In this document: piece after piece, positions 20,731 to 31,997 of the stretch | How positions within the stretch are numbered: position 1 is the stretch's first letter | How the letters are laid out: each line of letters begins with the position of its first letter | Assembly: GCA_950022655.1 (NCBI GenBank) | Contig: OX465583.1 | Location: 9,879,798-9,943,797 of the forward strand | Source of the DNA: Alentia gelatinosa | Lineage: Eukaryota; Annelida; Polychaeta; Phyllodocida; Polynoidae | DNA: 64,000 nt | Reading direction: 5' to 3' | The notes under the pieces: model-generated | The model's database searches: none | What the model saw: only the letters and a program-made list of their open reading frames with translations | What the model was told of the DNA's origin: nothing | Translations under genes and position numbers: made by a program

Positions 20731-20995
20731 AACGTCCTGGCCATGCTGTACAATCTACAAACCGTAAATTATTATCGAGTTTTGTGGCTTGTATAAGCAT
20801 GGTAGGTCGTTCTAGATTTACTATATACCCTGAATTATCATTAATTTCATTTGGCTTAACAACTGATATTTTAGTAAACGTTTACGGAATTGTTCCGTAT
20901 TTTCCCGTACGGAACACTGTTCCGTACGGTATTTATACGTTACATGGCGAAACGATGCGTATTTACGGCATATAAGGCAAGGTTATATAGTAAAT
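20731..20995 (+). mobile_element. HT-G element, copy 2
   Basis: Hairpin GTCCTGGCCATGCTGTACAA to AAGCATGGTAGGTCGTTC, with AAACCGTAAATTATTATCG inside. The tail contains the palindrome AATTGTTCCGTATTTTCC / ACGGAACACTGTTCCG. It directly follows HT-F. Confidence 0.75.
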
Positions 20996-21038
20996 TTCAA
21001 GGGCAATACGTCAATGCAATGCTGTAGGCAGGTCAGTA

Positions 21039-21183
21039 TAGTGGGAAAACTGACTTGACATTTAATCTGCGATCTCACGGTGTGGCAAATACTTGCCCCG
21101 ATGCCGTCAGGCGGGCGGGGCGTATTTTCGAGTCCATGACTGAGTAATAATTCAGAGATTAAACGCCTGGTCTGTTTTCTCTT
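21039..21183. mobile_element. HT-type hairpin, unassigned subfamily
   Basis: Arms GGGAAAACTGACTTGACA with TTTAATCTGCGA pair with AGAGATTAAACGCC and TGGTCTGTTTTCTC. The tip region contains TTGCCCCGATGCCG. No tail attached. Confidence 0.6.
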
Positions 21184-21225
21184 TATTATAAACCTTGAAA
21201 TATTTCAAATTCACAAAACACGGTC

Positions 21226-22662
21226 TTGCAGCCCGGAGCATACAACATATCTGAATGTTCTGAGTATGTTGATACACACTCCCTATGTGTTTTCTATGGA
21301 CACTTTGTATTAGGTGGATATATCTGTATGCTCCGGGTATGGTGATACACACTCCCTATGTGTTTTCTATGGACACTTTGTATTAGGTGGATATATCTGT
21401 ATGCTCCGGGTATGGTGATACATTCCCCCTATGTGTCATCTACGGACACTTTGTATTAGGTGGATATATCTGTATGCTCCGGGTACGGTGATACATGCTC
21501 CCTATGTGTTTTCTACGGACACTTTGTATTAGGTGGATATATCTGTATGCTCCGGCCTATGTGTTTTCTATGGACACTTTGTATGAGGTGGATATATCTG
21601 TATGCTCCGGCCTATGTGTTTTCTATGGACACTTTGTATTAGGTGGATATATCTGTATGCTCCGGGTACGGTGATACATGCTCCCTATGTGTCTTCTACG
21701 GACACTTTGTATGAGGTGGATATACACAATATTGACTGGTTTCAGATACAAGCGGCCGTATGCTCCGAGGAGTTGACGCGTAGTAATATCCGAACGTATG
21801 CGAGGATATTGCGCAGAATCAACTCTGAGGAGCATACAACTGCTTTTATCTGAAACCAGTCTATGTTGTATTTATCATCCACTTTTTCTGGGCAATTGGC
21901 TTGTCAAAATCAGTTCACTTTAATTATGCACTATGTTTTCGTACGCACTATTTTTCCGTATGCGCCACCCGGAGCATACAACATATCTGTATGCTCCGGG
22001 TATGTCCATACAAACTCCCTATGTGTTATCTAGGGACACTTTGTATGAGGTGGATATATCTGTATGCTCCGGCTTATGTGTTTTCTATGGACACTTTGTA
22101 TGAGGTGGATATATCTGTATGCTCCGGCCTATGTGTTTTCTATGGACACTTTGTATGAGGTGGATATATCTGTATGCTCCGGCTTATGTGTTTTCTATGG
22201 AGACTTTGTATGAGGTGGATATATCTGTATGCTCCGGCTTATGTGTTTTCTATGGACACTTTGTATGAGGTGGACATATCTGTATGCTCCGGCCTATGTG
22301 TTTTCTATGGACACTTTGTATGAGGTGGATATATCTGTATGCTCCGGCTTATGTGTTTTCTATGGACACTTTGTATGAGGTGGATATATCTGTATGCTCC
22401 GGCCTATGTGTTTTCTATGGACACTTTGTATGAGGTGGATATATCTGTATGCTCCGGCTTATGTGTTTTCTATGGACACTTTGTATGAGGTGGATATATC
22501 TGTATGCTCCGGCCTATGTGTTTTCTATGGACACTTTGTATGAGGTGGAAATATCTGTATGCTCCGGCCTATGTGTTTTCTATGGACACTTTGTATGAGG
22601 TGGATATATCTGTATGCTCCTGCTTATGAGTTTTCTATGGACACTTTGTATGAGGTGGATAA
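21226..22662 (+). repeat. 55/73-bp tandem array derived from the HT-E tail
   Basis: Units consist of ATATCTGTATGCTCCGG, CTATGTGTTTTCTATGGACA and CTTTGTATGAGGTGG. Left of 21720 most units are 73 bp, with an extra GTATGGTGATACACACTC segment; from 22060 onward they are 55 bp. A complete HT-E element (21725-22056) sits inside the array, and the end of its tail is one array unit. The Cys/Trp/Tyr-rich ORFs are artefacts. Confidence 0.95.
21725..22056 (+). mobile_element. HT-E element, copy 1, inside the array
   Basis: Hairpin arms ACTGGTTTCAGATACAAGCG and TTTTATCTGAAACCAGTC; inner palindrome around GACGCGTAGTAATATCCG. The tail begins TTTATCATCCACTTTTTC and ends CTTTGTATGAGGTGGATA, continuing without a break into the tandem units. 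Confidence 0.85.
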
Positions 22663-23012
22663 CAATAAGTCGCTAATAAGGCAGCAGCTCAGCTCATCAT
22701 TCATGGCTCAGCACAAAAGTCGTGGTAAGATAAAAATAAGCGACTTGTGTGCAGCTGACATGAAGGCACTTAACAGACAAAGATGGCAGACTTCACAGTT
22801 AAATCTCACAGGGAGGCGGTTTTACCGAGTTAACACGCGCAAAAAGAGTCGCCCAGTGTCAACGAGAAGGTCGCTGTAGCGATGACACCGAGTAAAAACA
22901 AACTCTCTCCTTCTCCGAGGTTCTCTGACCAAGAGTCAAGACTCTTCGTGTGTGGGAGAAGAGTGATGAGCCATCGCAGAGTGGTATTAACGAATACGAA
23001 GGTGGATACTAT
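22663..23012. other. Single-copy interval
   Basis: Short open frames on both strands with no recognisable domain. A weak donor-like GTAAGATAAAA is near 22725. Not enough to call an exon. Confidence 0.35.
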
Positions 23013-23425
23013 GAGGGGACCCCCACCTACCACGATAGGCCACGACATGCTTCCCGATCGCTACGATTTGAAATGGGGAAATCGTGACCTATCGGGAGGT
23101 CCCCGATAGGTCCAACAGTTTGAAATCGTAGAGCGTGGCAACGCCTTGGGAGGACCAATAACATAAACGCTGACCACGATATCTTCCCGATAGGCTACCA
23201 TACCCTACGACAGGCTACGGAATTTCCAACATGTTGGAAATTATCGGGACCTCTACGATTGGCGTTTTCATCGCAGCCTATCGTGAGCTGTCCTAGACGG
23301 AATCGCAGAAACCTGTTCCACCTACCACGATTTTGCCAGACCTCACGCTACAATCGGAATGGTGTCGGGAAGGCCGTCATAAGGCCAATCGGGACCAGAA
23401 TCGTGGTAGGTGGGGGCAGGCTTTT
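23013..23425 (-). mobile_element. TA-flanked MITE, family 1, copy 2
   Basis: Inverted, nearly full-length match to 178-589, starting GAGGGGACCCCCACCTACC and ending GGTAGGTGGGGGCAGGCTTT. Only scattered substitutions separate the copies, suggesting recent activity. An HT-A element starts immediately after it. Confidence 0.85.
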
Positions 23426-23426
23426 A

Positions 23427-23718
23427 AGAGGAAAGCCATGAAAGTTTAGGGTCTGAGCTCGTATCCCATCAAGTTTGAATCACATAGTAATTCACAAGGC
23501 AAAGCCGCGTGAATTGTTATGTGATTCAAATGATATGGGATCGAGCTCTGACCCTAAACTTGAATGGGTTTCTGAATTTATCTTACCCTTAATATTGACT
23601 AATGGGCTAACATTTGTGACATTATCCCCATTGGATATATTTCCTAAATATCTAATGGGTGTTAGATACGAGTTTCCAATGTTAAGTCTATGGAGAAAAA
23701 ATATCTGGGGTGAGATAA
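23427..23718 (+). mobile_element. HT-A element, copy 7
   Basis: Starts GAGGAAAGCCATGAAAG. Hairpin arms GGGTCTGAGCTCGTATCCCA and GGGATCGAGCTCTGACCC; tail TTATCTTACCCTTAATATTG to CTGGGGTGAGATAA. It is followed by TATACGGAAACTGG, the start of a Z-type segment also seen at 29690. Confidence 0.85.
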
Positions 23719-23837
23719 TATACGGAAACTGGATTACTGTCTTCGTACGTCAAAATATGCGGTGAAATTCTCGATCACATACATCCTGAGGCCATAGGCA
23801 GAGGGATCGGTGACCGGTGACGCGCTTAGTCTTCAGG

Positions 23838-24092
23838 GGGCTGTTGAATAAACTACGAACGGGAAAAAAAGTCTCCCAGAATTGTCTTTGGGGCCATAGT
23901 GTTGTATAAAATAATGTGCTGTGAACAGAAGATATTTTGACAATAAGAGTAATCCAAACATCGTACAAGGTGTTGTATGAAAATGCGATCATTTAGAAAA
24001 TATCTTCTCTTTTGTCATACAAATGAATGTAAAAAGAGTTATCGTATCGTCCAGCACTGCACCAGAAACGAACGAACTTTATTCAACGGCCC
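23838..24092. mobile_element. R-family MITE
   Basis: Terminal inverted repeats GGGCTGTTGAATAAACT and TTTATTCAACGGCCC, flanked by CAGG on the left and CCTGG on the right. A related right end (TTTATTCAACGGCTCC then CAGG) is at 55345-55365. Confidence 0.75.
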
Positions 24093-24096
24093 CCTG

Positions 24097-24887
24097 GTGT
24101 TGCTAGATTATCCAACATGGGGATAAATAATTGTCGGCCAGAGAACTTTATCCCTGTTTCCACCTGACGATGATGCACCGTAAAAGTAGCAAATAGTTTG
24201 CAGGCAGTGTAAAATCTCCGCTTGGTGATATCATTTCGTGAAGACAACTCATGCCATATAAAAGATCATATGAAGTTTAGTGACGTTTTTCTGATATTAT
24301 GATGACTGCCATTTCCCTCTGAGGAGAGTGAAGTTACGCTCTCTAAAAGGGTGAATCCACCAGGCCGATTTCTCACCCGATCAATTGTTCCTGGCCCCTT
24401 AAGAGGAAGCTCACGTATTGTAATTCATTTATTTCTGATAATAATAGTTTAATAAATGACCATTTTCAAAGATTTGAGAAATTCTAGGGCATCCGATAAT
24501 AATCGGCGATGTTCTGGCTACGGAATCGGCTACCGTCGGTCCAGTGGAATACCCCCATAACTATGAACATGTAAGACTATCACGGTGTGCCTCAACCTCC
24601 TCATTACACGGACACCTCATGAGAAATGCCGGACTCACTCAGGATGCCAGATACGTCTCGATGACAGACACAGCTACTCAGGTAGCTATAAATCTACAAA
24701 TAAAAGAGAATGGGATCCATGCACCTTGCGCACCGGTCTCAAGTGACTGATGGGTTGCCAACGTGTTATAATTACAGCGGGCGTAGCGACAGCATGGACG
24801 GCGAGCGGCCTTCAAAGCCTTGGTGCCGGGTGATAAAAGCATCCTCTGTGAGAGGCAATGAAGCTGGCTACTTTTGGCTGGGCCCCG
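24097..24887. other. Low-repeat interval
   Basis: No shared repeat. Several overlapping short ORFs on both strands near 24544-24943 lack domains. Confidence 0.35.
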
Positions 24888-24891
24888 TTGC

Positions 24892-25402
24892 TCCAGGTTT
24901 ACGACAGAGTTGCGGATCGCAGAATAGCAAACCGAGGGCCTAAACGTTGCTCCAGAAATTTTGCGGATCATGTCGTAATCGCATAGGCGCATCGCTGCGT
25001 AAAATATGGCTTTTAGCGATACTTTTTATGCGGACCTTCACAGCACTGCGGATCGTATCGCTGTAGGTTAAAACCACCCTTGTCTGATATTTCAAATAAC
25101 GATCCATGGTGGCACCACCGACCCCTGCCACTTGTTCTTTTACCTATAGGAAATAGTGATCCAAACCACCAGGTGTCAGATCAGTTTTAACGGTAATGCC
25201 ATCTGTATTTAATTAAAGAACTAATTAATTTTCCTCTGAATTGTTGTATCGCTATCGCATTGTAAAATATAGCGATACTGCGGGAATATAGAGATACGAT
25301 CCGATATTACGGGAGCAACACTTTTTCAGTCGGATCGTTAAAGTAATCGTAAAAATAAAATTGATTATAGCTAGCGATACCACAAAAAGTGGAGCAACGG
25401 GC
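24892..25402. mobile_element. U-family element, copy 1
   Basis: Ends GCCCCGTTGCTCCA and TGGAGCAACGGGC, flanked by CTGG and CCTGG. Many internal copies of GCGGATCG, GATCGCAGAATAGCA and ATAGCGATAC occur in both orientations. A second copy at about 49222-49575 shares GTTGCTCCA and GATCGCAGAATAGCA. Confidence 0.65.
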
Positions 25403-25462
25403 CCTGGCACGTAGCGATGTCGGCAGTGGCCGCATCCACAGGGAGCTGCCCAGTGTACACTG

Positions 25463-25712
25463 AGAAAGAACTTGATGAGTGTTTGCTCTGTGTCCTTGTT
25501 TGCCATCGGGGTTGGAGTGCACAGTAATAGGAACGAGGCGAGTGAATGTCCTGAAGCACTCCAAATGAGATAGCGAATGTGGACTCAGAGCTAGCCCGAA
25601 TAGGTTTCTGATTTTATCTTAGCCTGGAAATATTTATCTGTTCATCACCCGTTGAGTATGAGTTACCATACTCGCAAGCCTGTTGAATATGAGTTCCTAA
25701 TGTTTGGTAAAC
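25463..25712 (+). mobile_element. HT-K element, copy 2, 3'-truncated
   Basis: Hairpin from AGAAAGAACTTGATGAGTG with arms around GTTTGCCATCGGGG and GATAGCGAATGTGG. The tail starts TTTATCTTAGCCTGG and is cut off near the beginning of the 42-bp array. Confidence 0.75.
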
Positions 25713-25751
25713 ATGCTGTTGCGGAATGTGGGTGAACTGGTCTGTGGGAGG

Positions 25752-26727
25752 AGGACTCACTTGTTATTTGCGGGTGAGCTACTCCATGTGAAGTGTCTCG
25801 CTCTTGTTTGCGGGTGAGTTGCTCCATGTGTAGGGTCTCGCTTGTTTTTTGTGGGGGAGCTACTCCATGTGAAGGACTCGCTCATTGTTTGTGGGTGAGT
25901 CGCTCTGTGTAAGGGGACATGCTTGTTGTTTGCGGGTGAATTGCTCAATCTAAGGGGACTCACTTGTTGTTTGTGGGGGAGTTGCTCTATGTGAGGGGCT
26001 CGCTCATTGTTTGTGAGTGAATTGCTCTGTGTGAAGGTACATGATTGTCATTTTCCGGGGAGTTGCTCCGTGTGGGGGACTCGCTTGTTGTTTGTGAGGA
26101 AGTTCCTCCATGTGAGAGGTCTTTCTCATTGTTTGCGGGAGAGCTGCTTGGGCTGAGGCGACTTGCTTGTTGTTTGTGGGTTAGATGCTCCATGTGAGGG
26201 ACTCCTTTCTTGTTTGCAGGTGAACTGCTTGGCATGAGGGGACATGCTTAATATTTGCAGGTGAACTGCCTGGTCTGAAGGACTCGCTTGTTACTTGCGG
26301 GTGAGTCGCTCCATATAGGGGGACATGCTCGTTATTTGCGGGTGAGCTGCTCCGTGTGAGAGGGACTCGCTTGTTGTTTGCGGGTGGATTGCTCCGTGTG
26401 AGGGGGACTTGCTCTTTGTTTGCGGTGGAGCTGGTCCTTATGAGAGGGCTCGCTTCTTGTTTGCGGGTGAGCTGCTCCGTGTGAGAGGACTCGCTTCTTG
26501 TTTGCGGGTGAATTGCTCCATGAGAGGGAAACCGCTTGATGTTTGTGGGTGAGCTGGTACATATGAGAGGGCTCGCTTCTTGTTTGCGGGTGAATTGCTC
26601 CATGTGAGGGGACTTGCTTCTTGTTTGCGGGTGAATTGCTCCGTGTGAAGGGACTCGCTTGTTATTTGTGGGTGAGCTGCTCCGTGTGAAGGGACTCGCT
26701 TGTTATTTGCGGGGGAGTTGCTCACTG
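25752..26727 (-). repeat. 42-bp tandem array
   Basis: About 23 units built on GACTCGCTTGTTATTTGCGG and GTGAGCTGCTCCGTGTG. Because 42 is divisible by three, several minus-strand frames stay open with a 14-residue period (SPANNKRVPLTRSS-like). Units are too divergent and no flanking exon is visible, so I treat the ORFs as artefacts. Confidence 0.92.
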
Positions 26728-27045
26728 ATAGGACAGGAGCAGCTCGTTGATGAAGGCAGTCTGCGGGGCAGACCCCGGCAGCGTAACGTTACACCACCCC
26801 CTAAGTATCAGTTACACCCCATTATAACCAGCACCCGCTAGAGGACAGGGAACTAGAGAACCTATGTCGACTGATGAAGGCACGCTGCTAGTAAAATTAA
26901 TCACAAGTAAGTAGTATCATTAATGATGGCCTAGGAGCAGGAGAAATAATAGATGAGGATGTCTGAGGGCGGGTATGTCTGTGCATACTGGCAGGCGCAC
27001 ACCAACGGTTGTAGATCTATCTCATCAAATATGTTGGATTCTATA
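26728..27045. other. Unassigned interval
   Basis: Single-copy sequence, no gene recognised. Confidence 0.35.
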
Positions 27046-27384
27046 CAGGAAACCTATGAATGTTTAGGGGCAGTGCCCGTATCCCATCGAGTTTGAATCG
27101 CGTAGTAACTTTTTTAAATTTAAAAGTGTTTGATTTAAATTTCTCCCCTTAAGGAAGTTCTTCCAATTTAATCCAATTTATGTGGCGCGTGAATTACGAA
27201 GCGATCAAGCTTTGACCCTAAACGTGAATAGGTTTCTGAATTTATCTCACCCTTTACATTGACTAATGGGCTAACATTTGTGACAATAATCACCCATTGA
27301 GTATTTTTTCTAAATATTCAACGGGCGTTGGATACGAGTTCCCAATGTTAAGTATATGAGGAAAAAATCCCAGGGGTGAGATAA
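27046..27384 (+). mobile_element. HT-A element, copy 4, with altered hairpin tip
   Basis: Standard A ends (CAGGAAACCTATGAATG and CAGGGGTGAGATAA). At the hairpin tip about 70 bp of AT-rich sequence (27110-27180) carrying TTAAATTTAAAAGTG and TTTGATTTAAATTTC replaces the usual CAAGGCGAAGCC. Confidence 0.8.
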
Positions 27385-27579
27385 AGCTGAAAATATATGA
27401 CACATTCAATATTCAGAACACAAGCCCTTATAGTCTCTATTTCGATGAACAATGATAAATCGAGGTATGTAGCATTGATTCATGAAGCGATAATTTCACT
27501 AGTCAATGATATCTCAATTCATCCGTAGTCATGTGTCTTATCTTATCAAATCAAGACGTACAGATAGCGCGTAGTAGGT

Positions 27580-28030
27580 GCGGGCACAGTCACTGGGTGG
27601 GTGTCGGGTGCACGGGCGGTTTTAGGGTGCGGTGGGTGGAAGGCTGTTCCAGGAATTTTCCACTGGATGGCTTTAACCATTTCAGTCCCGTAATCCCGTC
27701 ATGGTGTATAGAACAGGCTCCCGGAAGCGCTGTCAGCCCGAGATAAGGCCCCCAGCGCCGCCTGGCGGATAAATCAAAGTGTCTATTTTTAGACCGTGGA
27801 AGAGAAAGGGCCACGTGACAAGATAATAGGAGGGTGGGGGGCTGGAGGGAGGGGGATGGCGTGAGGGGTGGAGGGACAGAGGACAGGTTGACAAGTGGGG
27901 TCATCACCAAGACAACCTCAAGCTGCCGCTAGGGCCTGGCACGCATGCGCGCTGACATGGGCGGAGGAATCCCAATAAGGACTGTGGCGGTGAATAGGCT
28001 GCGGCCATTCCGCGGAGGTAGACAAGGCTT
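27580..28030. promoter_or_regulatory. Candidate regulatory block (MEF2, E-box, NRF1-like sites)
   Basis: A low-repeat GC-rich block with a perfect MEF2 site CTATTTTTAG (27783-27792), E-box CACGTG (27812), AGATAA (27821), an NRF1-like ACGCATGCGCGC (27941-27952) and a weak CTCF-like match (27753-27768, minus). Motif content suggests a promoter or enhancer, but no transcript evidence is visible. Confidence 0.35.
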
Positions 28031-28059
28031 CACTCAGTGTAAAATAACATGATCGTGAA

Positions 28060-29250
28060 AACCTACGTGAGACTGGATAATGAGATGATGAGGAGATATC
28101 TGTGGCTTCTTGACCATTATTTGAGGCTTCTCGACCATCTCAACGCATTAGATTATTGTGGATTGATATAAATGTAATTGTCCTATAAATTTAGATATGA
28201 TTGAAATATCCTCTTAAGATTGTCCATAGTATTCAGGATAATCGTTTATCTACATGAGACTGGATAATGAGATGATGAGGAGATATCTGTGACTTCTTGG
28301 CCATCTCGACGCATTAGGTTATTGTGGATTAATATAAATGTAATTGTCATATGAATTAAAATGAAATTTTCCTTTGATTGAGATATCCTCTTAAGATTGT
28401 CCATAATATCCAGGATAATCGTTTATCTACATGAGACTGGATAATGAGATGATGAGGAGATATCTGTGGCTTCTTGACCATCTCGACGCATTAGATTATT
28501 GTGGATTGATATAAATGTAATTGTCCTATAAATTTAGATATGATTGAAATATCCTCTTAAGATTGTCCATAGTATCCAGGATAATTGTTTATCTACATGA
28601 GACTGGATAATGAGATGATGAGGAGATATCTGTGACTTCTTGACCATCTCGACGAATTAGGTTATTACGGATTAATATATAAATTGAAATGAAATTTTCC
28701 TATGATTGAAATAGGATTGTCCATAGTATCCAGGATAATCGTTCATCTACGTAAAACTGGATAAAAACATGATCAAGAGATATTTGTGGCTTCCTGAACA
28801 TTATTTGTGGTTTCTCGACCATCTCGATGCATTAGGTTATTGTGGATTAATATAAGTGTAATTGTCCTATCAATTGAAAATAGATTTTCCTATGATTGAA
28901 ATAGGATTGTCCATAGTATCAAGGATAAACGTTTATCTACATAAAACTGGATAATGATATGATGGAGAGATATCTGTGGCTTCCTGAACATTATTTGTGG
29001 TTTCTCGATCATCTCGATGCATTAGATTATTGTGGATTAATATAAGTGTAATTGTCCTATCAATTTAGATAAGAATGAAATATCCTCATAAGATGTAAGA
29101 TTGCCCAAAGTATCCATCATAAACGTTTTTCTACGTGAGAGGTATTTGCGGCTTCCAATTGCCTCAGTGACCACCTTGACACATTGGTATATTATTGATT
29201 GATATAAGTGTAATTGTCCCATCAATTTAGATATGACTGAAACATCCTCT
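28060..29250 (+). repeat. 150-190-bp tandem array
   Basis: Seven diverged units starting near 28066, 28252, 28431, 28596, 28746, 28939 and 29131. Each has ACTGGATAATGAGATGATG, TTGACCATCTCGACGCATTA and TGTCCATAGTATCCAGGATA. Confidence 0.9.
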
Positions 29251-29689
29251 GTATTAACATGTTTTATACCGCTAGGATAGAATACAATCTATGTTCACCT
29301 TGGGCACATTTCATAACCCTATGTTAAACTATGTGATAGTGCAAACACAGTTTCCCCACATTTAACGTTATATTCAATTTAGCAAATATGATGCTGTAGT
29401 TTCTCATAGGAAAGGTAATCAGAGAAATAGGGATTTGTTTCATTAGCTATATGAGATTTATCCCCCTTGTAATCGCCACCATTAGTCAAATGGGGAGTAA
29501 TCCCAAACGGATTACAATTATGTAGCTGAGTGGCCTAATGGTAATCCATATGAATAATGTTAATCAATGTCACTAATTGCCTACATGGTAATGGAAGAGC
29601 ATCGGATATTGACTTCAGACCTTATCATCGATTTTATGAACCATATATATATATACAGTCAAACAGCATAGTACATTAACATATTTGTT

Positions 29690-29880
29690 TATACGGAAAC
29701 TGGCTTACTGTCTTCGTACGATTAAAATACGCGGTAAAATTATTGAGCCTAAAAATGGCAAATTTCAGCTAATCTTGTGATGTCATACCCCATACGTCAC
29801 AGTGTGACGTACTGCCATAAATATGTCATGGGTAGCAGCGGGCAGTATGTGTAGGTCATACGGCCATGGGTATATAATGA
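29690..29880 (+). mobile_element. Z-type repeat, copy 1
   Basis: Starts TATACGGAAACTGGCTTACT. It contains CATACCCCATACGTCAC and GTCATGGGTAGCAGCGGGC. A related copy is at 31742-31997, and its first 50 bp also follow HT-A at 23719. Confidence 0.6.
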
Positions 29881-29914
29881 TATGTCTCTCTAAACCAGTC
29901 ATACATATAAAATA

Positions 29915-31085
29915 ATGGCTATAGGTTTAGTATGGAGACTCCAAATTAGGTGGAAAATGCACACTCATTATAGGTTAAGTATAGAGACTCTGTATAAGGT
30001 GGATGATACACTCTCCCTATAGGTTTAGTATGGAGACTCCATATTAGGTGGATTAAACACACTCCTATAGGTTAAGTATGGAGACTCCATATTAGGTGGG
30101 TAATACACATTCCTATAGGTTAAGTATGGAGACTCCATATTAGGTGGGTAATACACATTCCTATAGGTTAAGTATGGAGACTCCATATTAGGTGGGTAAT
30201 ACACATTCCTATAGGTTAAGTATGGAGACTCCATATTAGGTGGATTAAACACACTCCTATAGGTTAAGTATGGAGAAATCGTATTAGTTGGGTGATACAC
30301 ACTACCTATAGGTTTAGTATGGAGACTACGAATTAGGTAGATAATACACACTCAGGTTAATTAGAAGGAAACTGACGAGAAGAAAATAACTTGGTTCATA
30401 CTCCACCAAGTTTGACCGCAGAGTAATTCATGAAGCGAAGCTGAGTGAATTACGTAGCGGTAAAACGAGGTGGAGTGCGGGACAATTTATTTTCATTGAG
30501 TGGGTTGCTGATTATATCTCACCCCATATACATGATCAGTAACATTATCAATTAATAAAATAAATCACCCAATTAGCCATTGAGTATTGGGTACACTAAC
30601 TCCACGGCCGGGGAGTATGAGTTCCTAACGGCCTATGGAGAAAAGGACCGGGTTGAGATAAGTATGGAGACTCTATATTAGGTGCATAATACACTCTCCC
30701 TATAGGTTTAGTATGGAGACTCCATATTAGGTGGGTAATAAACACTCATATAGGTTAAGTATGAAGACTCAATATTAGGTTGGTAATACACACTCATATA
30801 GGTTAAGTATGGAGACTCCATATTAGGTGGATAATGCACACTCCCTATAGGTTTAGTATGGAGACTCTGTATTAGTTGGATAATGCACTCTCCCTATAGG
30901 TTTAGTATGGAGACTCTGTATTAGTTGGATAATGCACTCTCCCTATAGGTTTAGTATGGAGACTCCATATTAGGTGGGTAATACACTCTCCCTATAGGTT
31001 TAGTATGGAGACTCTGTATTAGCTGGATAATGCACTCTCCCTATAGGTTTAGTATGGAGACTCTGTATTAGTTAGATAATAAAGG
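29915..31085 (+). repeat. 48-bp tandem array derived from an HT tail
   Basis: About 18 units of CCTATAGGTTTAGTATGGAG, ACTCCATATTAGGTGG and ATAATACACACT. The unit matches the end of the HT-F tail at 20690-20728 and is parallel in design to the 55-bp HT-E array. An HT-B element interrupts it at 30361-30661. The Tyr/Ser/Pro-rich minus ORF is an artefact. Confidence 0.93.
30361..30661 (+). mobile_element. HT-B element, copy 3, inserted in the 48-bp array
   Basis: Complete copy: GAAGGAAACTGACGAG, hairpin arms GGTTCATACTCCACC and GGTGGAGTGCGGGAC, tip GAAGCGAAGCTGAG, tail TATCTCACCCCATATAC to GGGTTGAGATAA. The array unit resumes as GTATGGAGACTC. The target looks like TTAA or TAA, since uninterrupted units read GGTTAAGTATGG. 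Confidence 0.87.
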
Positions 31086-31741
31086 GGAATTCATACCACA
31101 AAGGAGTTGGAGAATCACTAACAAATTGATGGAGTACGCTCACTATATCTGTCTATCAGAATCATATATCACTGCCTTGTTCCAGCAAAGTCCCTCATTG
31201 CACACCACATTTGTGCACCGATATCTCCATGCACTGAAATAAGTCTCACATGATCTAGACGGGCAGGCTAGGTCCCTAAACGATATTTTCCGTACAGGAC
31301 ACTCGCTATGGGGATACATTTAGGGGTAGGGACAGTTGATGCACAATCGTCTCATACAGAGACCAGACCTTGGGGTATGCATATGGGGTGGTGTGCGTAA
31401 CAGCCTGACCCTGAGTACGTAAGCATGTTACATCAGAGCAGGGATCGATAGGCGGCCAGTCATAGTTTGTCCTCCATGGTCAGTTAGCGCTGAGGCCCAG
31501 TGTGTCGTAACAGTTTGTGCTCCCGCTCTTAATCTCTCAATCTGAATATTCTATGAGGACTCCGGTTGTGCGGGTAAAGTGTACACAATCATTTCTATGG
31601 GAATTCTGATATTCACCCCCCCCCCTCTTCTCCTGCCTCGCACTGTACATTCCTCCAGTGTACCGTGGGAAAGTTTTCATGTGCAGGCATGGGGGGACAC
31701 ATCAGCAGGAGATAATCAAGGCTTTCTGATAATGAAGAGAT
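31086..31741. other. Low-repeat interval
   Basis: Single-copy. A Su(H)/CSL-like CGTGGGAAAG occurs near 31665 and a run of C near 31617. No gene recognised. Confidence 0.35.
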
Positions 31742-31997
31742 AGTATAGAGAAACAGGCTTACGATTTTACCAAGTATTTTATCCGTACGGAGACAGTCAG
31801 CCTGTTTCTCTATTATTATATAACTTAAAATATGCTATTTTTAACCTTGCTTCTGGGGGAGATTTTTTAGGATTTTGCCGCCGTACATGCCCCGTACGCC
31901 ACATACATACCCCGTACGTCACCTAGGTGTCGTAGGGATATAAATACGACATGGGTAGGAGCGAGCCGTATGTGTAGGATATACTACCACAGGTATA
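31742..31997 (+). mobile_element. Z-type repeat, copy 2
   Basis: A short hairpin (GAGAAACAGGCTTACG with CAGCCTGTTTCTC) is followed by CCCCGTACGTCACC and CGACATGGGTAGGAGCG, parallel to 29690-29880. It ends at the start of an HT-A copy. Confidence 0.6.

Noticed and set aside
21226..22662. CRISPR-like regularly spaced repeats
   Set aside because: Units are contiguous 55/73-bp tandem repeats with no unique spacers, and the sequence is eukaryotic.
25757..26725. Overlapping minus-strand ORFs with SPAN-type repeats
   Set aside because: Readings of the 42-bp array with a 14-residue period; no start context or domain.
29520..29600. tRNA-like A box (TAGCTGAGTGG followed by CCTAATGG)
   Set aside because: No B box, no acceptor stem pairing and no anticodon arm could be found.
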